This document shows positions 16,581 through 24,935 of a stretch of DNA of 64,000 nt, piece after piece. The notes under the pieces were generated by a model, which saw only the letters and a program-made list of their open reading frames with translations, made no database searches and was not told the DNA's origin. The translations under genes and the position numbers were made by a program. The DNA is taken from the NCBI RefSeq assembly GCF_900103885.1, contig NZ_FNIM01000005.1, positions 85,643 to 149,642 of the forward strand. Direction: 5' to 3'. The stretch is from Actinomyces ruminicola. Its GTDB lineage: Bacteria > Actinomycetota > Actinomycetes > Actinomycetales > Actinomycetaceae. The number at the start of each line of letters is the position of its first letter. The stretch's first letter is position 1.

Positions 16581-17684
16581 TCAGCGCCGCAGGTAGTCGC
16601 CGACGGCGCGGCGCAGGTTCTCCTGGCCGTGGCGCAGCGCCTGCGCCAGGGGCTCGTCCGGCGGGCCGACCTTGACCAGCTCGCGCACCCCGTGCTCGAG
16701 CAGGTTCTCCGCCCCGTCCTTGATGCGCCCGGCGAAGACGACGCAGGGCACGCCCGCCCCGGCTGCGACGCGGGCGACCCCGGCGGGCGTCTTGCCCGCC
16801 AGGGTCTGGGCGTCCACTGACCCCTCCCCCGTCAGCACCAGGTCCGCTCCGGCCACGGCGTCGGCGAGGCCAACGGCGTGGGCCACCAGCTCGACTCCGG
16901 GCTCCAGGACGGCGCCGAGGAAGACCCGCAGGGCGAAGCCGAGGCCGCCCGCGGCACCGGCCCCGGGCACGGCCGCCTCCGGCTCGTGACCGGATACCCG
17001 GGCGACGTGCGCCAGGGCGCGATCCAGAACCGGCACCGACTCGCGAGCGACGCCCTTCTGCGGCCCGAACACGGCGGTGGCGCCGGCAGGGCCCGTCAGC
17101 GGGTTGGTCACGTCGCAGGCCACCTGAAACCGGGTCCGGGCGAGTTCCGGGAGCAGGCCGGCCAGGTCGATGGCGGCTATCCGACCGAACTGGTCGGGGT
17201 AGGGGGCCACGGGGTCGCCGGCGTCGTCAAGGAGCCGAGCGCCCAGGGCGGTGAGCATGCCCAGGCCGGCGTCGTTAGTCGCCGACCCGCCGATGCCCAG
17301 CACGATCGTGCGCGCGCCGCGGCCGACGGCGTCCTTGATGAGCAGTCCCAGTCCGGCGGTGTTCGAGCGCAGGACGTCGCGGTCGGCGGGGTCGATGAGC
17401 TCCAGGCCGGCGCAGCTGGCCACGTCCATGACGGCGCGGTCACCGTCGAGCCCGTAGGCGGCCCGGATGGGGCGGCCCAGGGCATCGACGGTGGACGCCG
17501 TGACGAGCCCAGCGCCCCAGGCAGCGGTGACGGCATCCACGAATCCCTCTCCGCCGTCGGACATGGGCACCATGACCGTCTCGGCGTCGGGGTAAACGTC
17601 GTGCACGCCGTGCTGCATGGCCTGGACGGCCTCGGGGGCCGTCATGTTCTCCTTGAAGGAGTCGGGTGCCAGAACGATCTTCAC
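16581..17684 (-). CDS. Glycerate 2-kinase (GlxK/GarK family)
   Basis: A 367-residue glycerate kinase that phosphorylates D-glycerate, giving 2-phosphoglycerate in bacterial GarK/GlxK enzymes. The family N-terminus MKIVLAPDSFKENMTAPEA and PMSDGGEGFVDAV, GIGGSATNDAGLGML and VLTGEGSVDAQT are all present. The start is GTG at 17684, with AGGAAGGA 7 bases upstream; the longer frame lacks support. It is the last gene of the large minus-strand catabolic region and follows the hydroxyacid dehydrogenase by 46 bases, as expected if that enzyme supplies glycerate. Confidence 0.95.
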   Translation of the reverse strand: MKIVLAPDSFKENMTAPEAVQAMQHGVHDVYPDAETVMVPMSDGGEGFVDAVTAAWGAGLVTASTVDALGRPIRAAYGLDGDRAVMDVASCAGLELIDPADRDVLRSNTAGLGLLIKDAVGRGARTIVLGIGGSATNDAGLGMLTALGARLLDDAGDPVAPYPDQFGRIAAIDLAGLLPELARTRFQVACDVTNPLTGPAGATAVFGPQKGVARESVPVLDRALAHVARVSGHEPEAAVPGAGAAGGLGFALRVFLGAVLEPGVELVAHAVGLADAVAGADLVLTGEGSVDAQTLAGKTPAGVARVAAGAGVPCVVFAGRIKDGAENLLEHGVRELVKVGPPDEPLAQALRHGQENLRRAVGDYLRR

Positions 17685-17730
17685 GGTGCTGTCCTTCCTC
17701 TCCGGTCGCGGCGGGGCCTCGGCATTCGCC

Positions 17731-18735
17731 TCAGGCGGTCTGCACGGGAGTGAGCGGCTCGCGCCCGGCCAGCACGGCGAGAACATTGTCGACGGCGAGT
17801 CGGCACATGCGGTCGCGGGTCGCCTCACCCGCGCTGGCGGTGTGCGGGGTGAGCACCACCTGCGGCCTGGCGATCAGCTCGGGGTTCACCTGCGGCTCCC
17901 CCTCGAAGGTGTCGATGGCGGCACCCCGCAGGTGCCCGGAGTCGATCGCCTCGATCAGCGCCTGCTCGTCCACAATGCCGCCGCGCGCGCAGTTGACCAG
18001 GTAGGCGCCGGGCTTCATGGCGGCGAGAGTCTCGCGGTTGATCAGGTGGCGGGTGGAGGGCAGCAGCGGCACGTGCAGGGTGACCACGTCGGAGGCGGCC
18101 AGAAGCTCCTCCTGGCTGACGATCTCGACGCCCTCGACCGTGGACCCGAGGGGCCGGGTGGCGTCGGTGGCGATTACGCGCATGTCGAAGGCGCGGGCAC
18201 GCCGGGCCACGGCCAGGCCGATGCGGCCCAGGCCGATGATGCCCAGGGTGGCGCCGGCGGAGATGTCCAGTCCGACGAACATGCGCGGGCCCCACACCCA
18301 CTGGTTGCCCTCGCGGATGAAGCGGTCGGCCTCAACTATGCGCCGACCGAGGGCCAGGATGAGGGCGAAGGTGTGGTCCGCGGTGGCGCCGTCCAGCACG
18401 CCGGGGGTGTTGGTGATGGTCACGCCATGGCGGGCGGCCGCCGCAAGGTCGATGTTGTCGAAGCCGACGGCCACGTTCGCCACCACCTTCAGACCCGGGC
18501 CGGCGGCGGCGAAGAACTCCTCATCGATGCGCTCGGTCAGCGTGACGATGGCGGCGTCCTTGTCGGCGACCCGCTCCAGCAGCTCGGCCCGGGCGGGCGG
18601 CGCCTCCTGGCCGATGTCGAAGGCCAGGCCGGCGTGGGAGCCGAGCTCGCGGGTGACGGACTCGGTCAGCAGCCGGGCGACGTAGACGGACTTGGTCGGC
18701 TTCATGGCGTCCACACTATTTGTAGAAGTGGTCAT
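17731..18735 (-). CDS. D-isomer 2-hydroxyacid dehydrogenase (glyoxylate/hydroxypyruvate reductase type)
   Basis: A 334-residue NAD(P)-dependent dehydrogenase. The Rossmann motif is LGIIGLGRIG, and the catalytic triad is visible as Arg in NCARGGIVDE, Glu in FEGEP and His in LTPHTASA. VANVAVGFDNID and TNTPGVLDGATAD are typical of glyoxylate/hydroxypyruvate and 2-ketogluconate reductases. AAAGG lies 8 bases before the ATG; an open frame continuing upstream is not coding. Between an FGGY kinase gene and glycerate kinase, it most likely reduces hydroxypyruvate, tartronate semialdehyde or glyoxylate made by the upstream aldolase. Confidence 0.93.
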   Translation of the reverse strand: MTTSTNSVDAMKPTKSVYVARLLTESVTRELGSHAGLAFDIGQEAPPARAELLERVADKDAAIVTLTERIDEEFFAAAGPGLKVVANVAVGFDNIDLAAAARHGVTITNTPGVLDGATADHTFALILALGRRIVEADRFIREGNQWVWGPRMFVGLDISAGATLGIIGLGRIGLAVARRARAFDMRVIATDATRPLGSTVEGVEIVSQEELLAASDVVTLHVPLLPSTRHLINRETLAAMKPGAYLVNCARGGIVDEQALIEAIDSGHLRGAAIDTFEGEPQVNPELIARPQVVLTPHTASAGEATRDRMCRLAVDNVLAVLAGREPLTPVQTA

Positions 18736-18785
18736 GGAATTGCCTTTCGTTGGGGGTGACAGTTGAAGATGAGCGGCCGCGGCAG

Positions 18786-20243
18786 TCAGATCTCCGGGAG
18801 CAGCTCGCGCCCGGTGGCCTGGGTCCAGGAGGCGCGGAAGGCGTCCCAGCGGTCGTCGTTGATGGCCACCCAGTCCGGTCGCGGGCTCACCCGCCGGGAG
18901 GCGACCTCCGGCAGGACCAGTCCGGCCACGGTGGCGCCGCACATGCCCGCCGCACCGATGGCCGGAAGGTAGGACTCGTCCACCAGGTCCAGGTCGGCGT
19001 CCAGGATGTCGGCCAGCATCTGCGGGAAGGCCGCGTCGGCCCCGAAGGCGCCGGTGACGTAGATGGAGCCCGAGCCCTTGGGCACGCAGGAGCCGAGCAC
19101 CATGCGGTCCACCAGCAGCACGCCGTCGACGATGCCGCGGGCCACTTGTGCGCGGCTGGTCTCGCGGGTGATGTCGATCAGCCGCGCACAGGGAGCCTCG
19201 AACCACAGCGGTCCCCGCTCCCGCATGACGTGCGGGATGAAGAACGGGGCGGTGACCGCGTCCTCCCGGGAGATCTCGAAGGCGGTGCGGATCATGTCGG
19301 CGACGCCGCGTCCTTCCCCGCCGAAGCCTGTGACCAGGGCCCCGGTCGCCAGGGCGTCGCCGCCGTTGGTCACCCCGTTGATCAGCCACTCGCCCGGGCG
19401 GTTGCCGCAGCGCTGCAACGCAGTGGCGCGCGTGTCCGGCGCGGCCAGGCAGGAGTTGATCACGTGGGTGGTGCCCATGATGAAGAAGGGCTTGGTGCCC
19501 GGCCTGGTCCCCAGGGCGTAGGAGGCGGCGGGGGTGTCCGCGGAGCCCACCGACACGGGGATGCCGGCCGGCAGGCCGAGGTCGGCGGCCGCCTCGGGCG
19601 TGACCTGACCGAGGATCTCCACCGCGTGCTTGATCGGCGGGAGCGCGCCCGGGTCGATCTCCAGCAGGTCGACGGTCTCCTGAATCCACCCCTGGCCCGG
19701 GTCCAGCGTATTGAAGATGCCGGAGTAGGAGGCCTGGGTGGGGTCCAGCGCGGTCTCGCCCGTGAGCAGGGCGCCGAGCCACGTGCCGGCCATGCCGAAG
19801 GTGGTCATGCGTGCGAAGGCGTCGGCGTCGTGGTTGCGCAGGTAGGGGTGCGCCAGGGCCATGAAGGTCGACTGCGAGGGGTGGTTCCCGGTGGCCGCCA
19901 GGGCCTGCTCGGAGCGACGCTGCGAGTACTGGTTGAAGTAGTAGCGCAGGATGTTGTTGTCCCACACCACCCCCAGCCCGCAGGCCCTGCCGGCGGCGTC
20001 CAGCGGCACGGCCACCGGGCAGTGGACGTCGATGCCGACGCCGACGGCGCCGTCCACTGCCGGGCCCAGCTCGGCCAGCGCGCCGCGGATGGACTGTGCC
20101 CATGCCTGCGGGTCCACGCGGCCGTGCACGGAGCGGGAGGCCGGGTGCGCGCAGCGGGCGCGGGCGATCACCTCCCCACCGGCGTCGACGACGACGGCCT
20201 TGGTGGCCGAGGTCCCCAGGTCGATTCCGACGAATGTGCTCAT
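18786..20243 (-). CDS. FGGY family carbohydrate kinase
   Basis: A 485-residue sugar kinase. FVGIDLGTSATKAVVVDAGG is the N-terminal phosphate-binding loop, GIDVHCPVAVPLD the catalytic-side segment, and VTGAFGADAAFPQMLADIL with AAGMCGATVAGLV the C-terminal ATPase half. The substrate within the family (xylulose, ribulose, glycerol, tetritols and others) cannot be read off. GGAGG lies 7 bases before the ATG. Downstream of an aldolase gene and upstream of the hydroxyacid dehydrogenase; it probably phosphorylates the ketose or keto acid that the aldolase then cleaves. Confidence 0.93.
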   Translation of the reverse strand: MSTFVGIDLGTSATKAVVVDAGGEVIARARCAHPASRSVHGRVDPQAWAQSIRGALAELGPAVDGAVGVGIDVHCPVAVPLDAAGRACGLGVVWDNNILRYYFNQYSQRRSEQALAATGNHPSQSTFMALAHPYLRNHDADAFARMTTFGMAGTWLGALLTGETALDPTQASYSGIFNTLDPGQGWIQETVDLLEIDPGALPPIKHAVEILGQVTPEAAADLGLPAGIPVSVGSADTPAASYALGTRPGTKPFFIMGTTHVINSCLAAPDTRATALQRCGNRPGEWLINGVTNGGDALATGALVTGFGGEGRGVADMIRTAFEISREDAVTAPFFIPHVMRERGPLWFEAPCARLIDITRETSRAQVARGIVDGVLLVDRMVLGSCVPKGSGSIYVTGAFGADAAFPQMLADILDADLDLVDESYLPAIGAAGMCGATVAGLVLPEVASRRVSPRPDWVAINDDRWDAFRASWTQATGRELLPEI

Positions 20244-20289
20244 CGTTGAACCTCCGTCTGCCTCTCGTCCTTGCGGGAGCCGCAAGGCC

Positions 20290-21117
20290 TCAGTCCAGCA
20301 GCTCGGCGGCCCGAGAGGGAGCCACGCCGTCGTGCACCACGGCCTTGAGGGCGCGCACCATCTTGGCGGGGTCCTCGGCCTGCCAGATGTTGCGTCCGCA
20401 GGTCATGCCCACGCCGCCGGCCTCCATCACCGCGGCCGCCTGCTCCAGGACGTTGATGGGCTTGGGAGCGGGGGCGCCGCCTGCGGCGACGACGGGCGTG
20501 GGTACGGCATCGACGACCTGCTTGAACTCCGCGGCGGAGCCGGTGTACCAGGTCTTGACGATGTCGGTGCCGCATTCGGCGGCGGCGCGGGCCGCGTAGA
20601 CCACGGACTCGGTGGAGCCCTTGCGGTCACCCCACAGCTCCCCCGAGGGGTAGGCGTGGCAGATGACCGGCATGCCCCACTTGTGGGCCTCCTCGGTGGT
20701 GGCCGCCATCATCTCCAGCATGGCCACCTGGTTCTCCGAGCCGGCGGAGATGCCGATGGCGAGCGCGTCGGCGCCCAGGCGGATGGCGTCGTGGACGGAG
20801 GCGACGGTGGCGTCGTAGGTGGGGTGGAAGTCGACGCAGAAGGTGGAGCCCTTGATGATGAGCGGGACGGTGACGTCGTTGTCCCACAGCAGGTGCCCGG
20901 CGATGCCCTTGAAGACGGTGAAGGCGTCGGGCTCGGCCGCAATGATCCGGTTGAAGGTGGACTTGATGTCGGCCAGGCGCGGGGCGACGCCGCGCGGGAC
21001 GGCCTGGTCGAGGGCCACCGACATCATGCGGCCGTCCGCACCGAGCAGGCGGCGCAGGCGCAATTGGCGGCCGAGGGCGGGGGTGGTGCCGACGGGGTTG
21101 AGCGAGTAGATGGACAT
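20290..21117 (-). CDS. Class I aldolase (DeoC/FbaB/LsrF family)
   Basis: A 275-residue TIM-barrel aldolase of the DhnA-like superfamily. The Schiff-base lysine is probably that in DIVKTWYTG, and GGAPAPKPINVLEQ plus GVGMTCGRNIW form the C-terminal phosphate site. Relatives include archaeal fructose-bisphosphate aldolase, LsrF and the sulfo-sugar aldolase YihT. The neighbouring kinase suggests it splits a sugar 1-phosphate into a triose phosphate plus a 2- or 3-carbon fragment. The start has a TCTCC-complement (GGAGAAA) ribosome site. Substrate unknown. Confidence 0.9.
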   Translation of the reverse strand: MSIYSLNPVGTTPALGRQLRLRRLLGADGRMMSVALDQAVPRGVAPRLADIKSTFNRIIAAEPDAFTVFKGIAGHLLWDNDVTVPLIIKGSTFCVDFHPTYDATVASVHDAIRLGADALAIGISAGSENQVAMLEMMAATTEEAHKWGMPVICHAYPSGELWGDRKGSTESVVYAARAAAECGTDIVKTWYTGSAAEFKQVVDAVPTPVVAAGGAPAPKPINVLEQAAAVMEAGGVGMTCGRNIWQAEDPAKMVRALKAVVHDGVAPSRAAELLD

Positions 21118-21148
21118 GATGTTTCTCCTTGTGTGTGTTCCTGTACGG

Positions 21149-21227
21149 CCCGGTCAGCTGCCGGGTCGGTCGGGTGTGATTGAGCGGAAGAGGGTGCGCT
21201 GGCCCGGGCTCGCGTCGGTGACGCGAG
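21149..21227 (-). repeat. Two intercistronic hairpins between dehydrogenase and aldolase genes
   Basis: CCCGG/CCGGG (21149-21153 and 21161-21165) and a perfect 8-bp stem CTCGCGTC/GACGCGAG with a 3-nt loop (21209-21227) lie in the 140-bp gap. They may tune the relative mRNA levels of the two genes. No promoter is obvious here. Confidence 0.45.
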
Positions 21228-21257
21228 TCGGAATGGGGTGTGGGGACGGGCCGGGCC

Positions 21258-22325
21258 TCAGGCCCAGACATCGACGCCGACGCGCATGTCGGCACCGGAG
21301 GCCGCCAAGTCGATGGCCCGGGCGGCGTCATCCAGGGGCAGCTGGGTACCGATCAGGTCGGCCACCTCAAGGCGGCCGTCGTCGATCATCGGCGCCACCT
21401 GCTGGAAGTTCTCCAGGCGGCAGGAGGAGGCGCCGACGATCTCGTACTCGTTGTAGTGGATGTCGTTGGCGACGAACTCGAGCTTGGCCTCGGAGTTGAA
21501 GCCGGCGAACACGGAGATGCGGGCGCCGGGGGCGAGCACGCCCAGGTAGGGGGTCATGGCCTCGGGGCGCCCGATGGCCATGATGACCACGTCGATGCCG
21601 TCGGGGGCGAAGGCCCGGATGCGGTCGGCGATGTCCTCGGAGGGTGTCAGCACGAGGTCAGCGCCGGACTCGCGGGCGATGGCGTGGCGGGCCTGGTTGG
21701 GCTCGACGGAGATCACCCGGCTGACGCCCTGCGCCTTTGCCAGGCGGATGTGGATCAGGCCGAGCGGGCCGGCCCCTGCCACCAGGACGGTGTCCGCCCC
21801 GGCGACCTTGGCCAGGTTCTGGCCGTTCAGGGCGCAGGAGACCGGTTCGACGATGGCGGCCTCCAGGGCGGATACATTGTTGATCGGGATGAGGTTCTCG
21901 CGGGCCCGGGCGGGGACTCGCACGTACTGCGACAGCCCGCCGTCGAGCTGGTAGCCGAAGGCGACGCGGTTGCGGCAGATGTTGGGGTGACCCTTGGCGC
22001 AGGCGGAGCAGGTACCGCACGGGACCAGCGGGTAGACGCAGACCTGGTCGCCCATGGACACGCCCTCGGGCAGCTCCCCGTTCACGGCTACCACCTCCCC
22101 GGCGAACTCGTGCCCGAGCGTGGAGGGCAGGGTCACGTTGCGGGTCTTGCGGCCGGTGTAGATGCGCACGTCCGTGCCGCACAGGAGGGCCCCGGTCACC
22201 TTGAGCAGCACGTCCCCCGGCTCAAGCTGCGGGATCGGAACCTGCTCGATCCGCATGTCGTTCGGAGCGTGCAGTACGGCCTTCCTCATGGTGGCGTTCA
22301 GGTCGACGGTCGTGTTGACAGTCAT
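21258..22325 (-). CDS. Zinc-dependent medium-chain alcohol/polyol dehydrogenase
   Basis: A 355-residue MDR dehydrogenase. The catalytic-zinc region is ALLCGTDVRIYTG with GHEFAGEVV. The structural-zinc cysteines are in VPCGTCSACAKGHPNIC, and VLVAGAGPLGLIHI is the NAD-binding turn. Its general pattern is that of sorbitol, threonine and galactitol-phosphate dehydrogenases. Its ATG overlaps the stop of the DeoR gene (ATGA), so the two are coupled. It probably oxidises a hydroxyl of the imported sugar, polyol or sugar acid before phosphorylation. Confidence 0.94.
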   Translation of the reverse strand: MTVNTTVDLNATMRKAVLHAPNDMRIEQVPIPQLEPGDVLLKVTGALLCGTDVRIYTGRKTRNVTLPSTLGHEFAGEVVAVNGELPEGVSMGDQVCVYPLVPCGTCSACAKGHPNICRNRVAFGYQLDGGLSQYVRVPARARENLIPINNVSALEAAIVEPVSCALNGQNLAKVAGADTVLVAGAGPLGLIHIRLAKAQGVSRVISVEPNQARHAIARESGADLVLTPSEDIADRIRAFAPDGIDVVIMAIGRPEAMTPYLGVLAPGARISVFAGFNSEAKLEFVANDIHYNEYEIVGASSCRLENFQQVAPMIDDGRLEVADLIGTQLPLDDAARAIDLAASGADMRVGVDVWA

Positions 22326-23218
22326 GGTTCTTCCTTGGGATTACGTGAGTTCTGGGTGTCCTGCTCACCGGCGAGCAGGATGGTGGTGGCGCCGTGCTCC
22401 TCGAGTGCGTCAAGCTGCTCCTGAGTCGCTCCGGCGTCGGTGATGAGTCCCCATTCGTGGGGCAGCGGGGACCAGTACGGGTAGTCGGTGTCATCGTCGA
22501 GCTTGGAGGAGTCGGCGATGATGTATACCTGGGTGGCCTGGCGCAGCATCATCGACTTCAGCCGGGACTGGTCATAGGTGCGGGAGGCGATGCCGCGCTC
22601 GGCGCTTACGGCGTCGGCGCCGACGAAGGCGATGTTCCCGTAGATGCGGGACAGGGTCATCTCGGCGTCGCCACCGCAGATGGTCTCGTTGATGCCACGC
22701 AGGTTGCCGCCCAGGACGAGCACGTGCACCCGGTCCTGCCCCACCAGCCGGTTGATGCAGCGCAGCCCGTTGGTGACCACGGTGAGCTCGAAGCGGTTGT
22801 CGATGGCGGCGGCGATGCGCTCCGCGGTGGAGCCGGCGTCGAGGATGACCAGATCGCCCTCATGCAGCAGGGAGACGGCCACCTGGGCGATCGCCTCCTT
22901 CTCGACGACGTTGGAGACCTCGCGCTGCGCCATGGTCATTTCGCGCCGCCCCGGAGCCAGCGAGGCGCCCCCGTAGGTGCGGGAGATGATCTCGTCCTTC
23001 TCCAAGAGCGCCAGGTCCCTGCGGATCGTGACCACCGATACGTCCAGGGCCTGGGCCAGCTCATTCACCGACGCGCGCTTGTCCGATCCCTCGCTGAGCA
23101 TCTCGACGAGTCGGGCGCGCCGCCGCTCCCCCTTGGTGCGAGGCTCGGCTACGACGTTTGCGCGAACGGTGATGGCCATGGCGTCTCCCTGGTCGTTGAG
23201 GACTGCTTCTGACCGCAT
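22322..23218 (-). CDS. DeoR/GlpR family transcriptional regulator
   Basis: A 298-residue repressor. The N-terminal winged helix (about 30-80) contains SVNELAQALDVSVVTIRRDLALLEKDEIISRTYGG, and the C-terminal sugar-phosphate sensor contains ILDAGSTAERIAAAI and FVGADAVSAERGI. The start at 23218 follows AAGGAGGT 7 bases upstream; a second ATG 39 bases in (MAITV) also has a fair ribosome site. A frame extending to 23749 is not coding. Members of this family are usually released by a phosphorylated sugar from their pathway, here perhaps the kinase product. Candidate operators lie at 24743-24841. Confidence 0.93.
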   Translation of the reverse strand: MRSEAVLNDQGDAMAITVRANVVAEPRTKGERRRARLVEMLSEGSDKRASVNELAQALDVSVVTIRRDLALLEKDEIISRTYGGASLAPGRREMTMAQREVSNVVEKEAIAQVAVSLLHEGDLVILDAGSTAERIAAAIDNRFELTVVTNGLRCINRLVGQDRVHVLVLGGNLRGINETICGGDAEMTLSRIYGNIAFVGADAVSAERGIASRTYDQSRLKSMMLRQATQVYIIADSSKLDDDTDYPYWSPLPHEWGLITDAGATQEQLDALEEHGATTILLAGEQDTQNSRNPKEEP

Positions 23219-23360
23219 CGTCCCACCTCCTTTCGCTGTTGTGGTTGCGTCGTGTCGTGTCAGCGGCGATGAACCTGTGTGGAGCGTGTCTCTCGGCGTG
23301 CACACTCCAGGCCGTTGGCCTCGGCCCGGTTCGCACCCGGCCGGTCGTCTATTCCTGGTC

Positions 23361-24686
23361 TCACACGGTGACCACGTCCCGGGAGAAGTCGATCTGCTCG
23401 ACCCTGGGGAGCATGAAGGCGAATACCAGGGCACCGAGGATGCATACGGCCCCGGACAGCAGCAGCGGCAGGCCGAAGGTGCCCGTGGCTCCGTACAGGA
23501 AGCCGATGACGATCGGGTTGAGTGCCGAACCGATGTTGGAGAAGAAATTCTGCGTACCGCCCAGCACGCCGACGGTGGACGCAGGCACGAAGTCAGCGGG
23601 CAGGCACCAGATGGTGACGATGGTGAACGCGGAGCCGAAGTAAGACACCGACATGAGCGCCAGAGCCAGGCCCGCCGTCGGGACGAAGGCCGCCGCTCCG
23701 ATGACGGCGCACAGCAGCATGCCGACCACCAAGCAGGTCTTGCGCACACGAGTCACTGACCATCCGCGCTTGAGCAGGGCGTCGTTGACCAGGCCGCCGC
23801 TCCAGGAGCCGATGATGGAGCAGATCGGGGGGATCGCCCCGAACAGGCCGAGCTTGAGCAGGTCGAAGCCGCGCTCGTCAACCAAGTAGGTGGGGAACCA
23901 GGTGAGGAAGAAGGTCACCGCGAAGTTGACGCAGAAGAAACCGATCATCATGGCCCACACAGCCCGCTTGCGCAGCAGGACGAGCACCGGGATGGCCTTC
24001 TCGGTGCCGGCCGCAGCCGCTTCGCGTGCCTCCTCGTCGCGGCCCTCGTTGATGATCGACATCTCCTCCTCGCCGATCCGCCCGACCAGCTCTGGACGGC
24101 GGTACAGAGCCCACCAGCCAAGTGCCCACAGGATGCCGAGCACCCCGGCGATCAGGAACACCCAGCGCCATCCCCAAAGGCCGATGATTCCGGCGATGAC
24201 GGGGGTGGCGATGGCGGAGCCGATGCGCGCGCCCGAGTCGTAGACGGAGGTGGCGCGGGCGCGTTCCCGCTGGGGGAACCACCGAGACACGGTCTTGGCG
24301 GAGGCCGGATACGCGCCAGACTCGCCGATGCCCAGTCCTAGACGCAGTCCGAACAGCATGCCGAAGCTGCTGGCCAGGAAGGTGGCGCCGGTGCACACCG
24401 ACCACACGAACACCGAGGCGCCGAACATCACGCGCTCGCCGAACTTGTCGATCAGTGAGCCGGCGGGAATCTGCATGATCGCGTACGACCAGGAGAAGGC
24501 GGACAGGATGAGGCCCTGCTCGCCCGGCGTGATGTCGAAGTCCTTGGTCATGTAGGGCAGCGAGACCGAGATCGCGGAACGGTCGATGTAGTTGATGGCG
24601 AGCCCGAAGGCGCAGACAACAGCGACGATCCACCGCCAGTTGGTCTTGCCCGGCCGACGGACCTGGACTCTGGGTGAAGCCGTCAT
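23361..24686 (-). CDS. MFS transporter, anion:cation symporter (ACS) type
   Basis: A 441-residue transporter with 12 predicted membrane segments. INYIDRSAISVSLPYM, GLILSAFSWSYAIMQIPAG and RLGLGIGESGAYPASAKTVSRWFP are hallmarks of the ACS family, which imports sugar acids such as hexuronates, glucarate, galactonate and tartrate. AAGGAGG lies 6 bases before the ATG. It is the first gene of the second half of the catabolic region; repeated GATCG palindromes lie just upstream. The family suggests that the substrate of this half is an acid rather than a neutral sugar. Confidence 0.92.
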   Translation of the reverse strand: MTASPRVQVRRPGKTNWRWIVAVVCAFGLAINYIDRSAISVSLPYMTKDFDITPGEQGLILSAFSWSYAIMQIPAGSLIDKFGERVMFGASVFVWSVCTGATFLASSFGMLFGLRLGLGIGESGAYPASAKTVSRWFPQRERARATSVYDSGARIGSAIATPVIAGIIGLWGWRWVFLIAGVLGILWALGWWALYRRPELVGRIGEEEMSIINEGRDEEAREAAAAGTEKAIPVLVLLRKRAVWAMMIGFFCVNFAVTFFLTWFPTYLVDERGFDLLKLGLFGAIPPICSIIGSWSGGLVNDALLKRGWSVTRVRKTCLVVGMLLCAVIGAAAFVPTAGLALALMSVSYFGSAFTIVTIWCLPADFVPASTVGVLGGTQNFFSNIGSALNPIVIGFLYGATGTFGLPLLLSGAVCILGALVFAFMLPRVEQIDFSRDVVTV

Positions 24687-24741
24687 GGATACCTCCTTGC
24701 ACCTCATCAATGAGCGTTACGATCATTGACTGACTTGATTG

Positions 24742-24847
24742 CGATCGTTTCGATCGTTCGAACAACGCCATGATCGTCCCGCTCGAGCCGATGCGTCAAC
24801 CCAGATCGATCTATTCGATCGTTTTTTCGATCGCTTCGATCGTTCGA
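24742..24847 (-). promoter_or_regulatory. Operator region upstream of the MFS transporter gene
   Basis: Two perfect copies of the palindrome GATCG-N3-CGATC lie at 24743-24755 and 24829-24841, each extended to nearly the same 20-bp sequence ending GTTCGA. A third CGATCG lies at 24816 and a degraded copy (GATCG-CTC-GGATC) at 24902-24914. The first palindrome begins 57 bases before the transporter start codon. Likely bound by the DeoR regulator encoded two genes away. Confidence 0.65.
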
Positions 24848-24935
24848 GATAGCCGACAGTGGGTCTTTTGTCCCACAGAGATGGGCCCATGTCAGCTTCT
24901 TGATCGCTCGGATCGGTCCCTGCGGGTCTGGTCGG

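Noticed and set aside
17731..20103. A 790-codon open frame on the minus strand covering two genes
   Set aside because: Only its last 334 codons are the hydroxyacid dehydrogenase, with their own ribosome site; the rest is a shadow of the FGGY kinase gene in another frame.
22322..23749. An N-terminal extension of the DeoR regulator to 475 residues
   Set aside because: The extra residues overlap the MFS gene antisense and do not fit the family; a perfect ribosome site lies at the shorter start.
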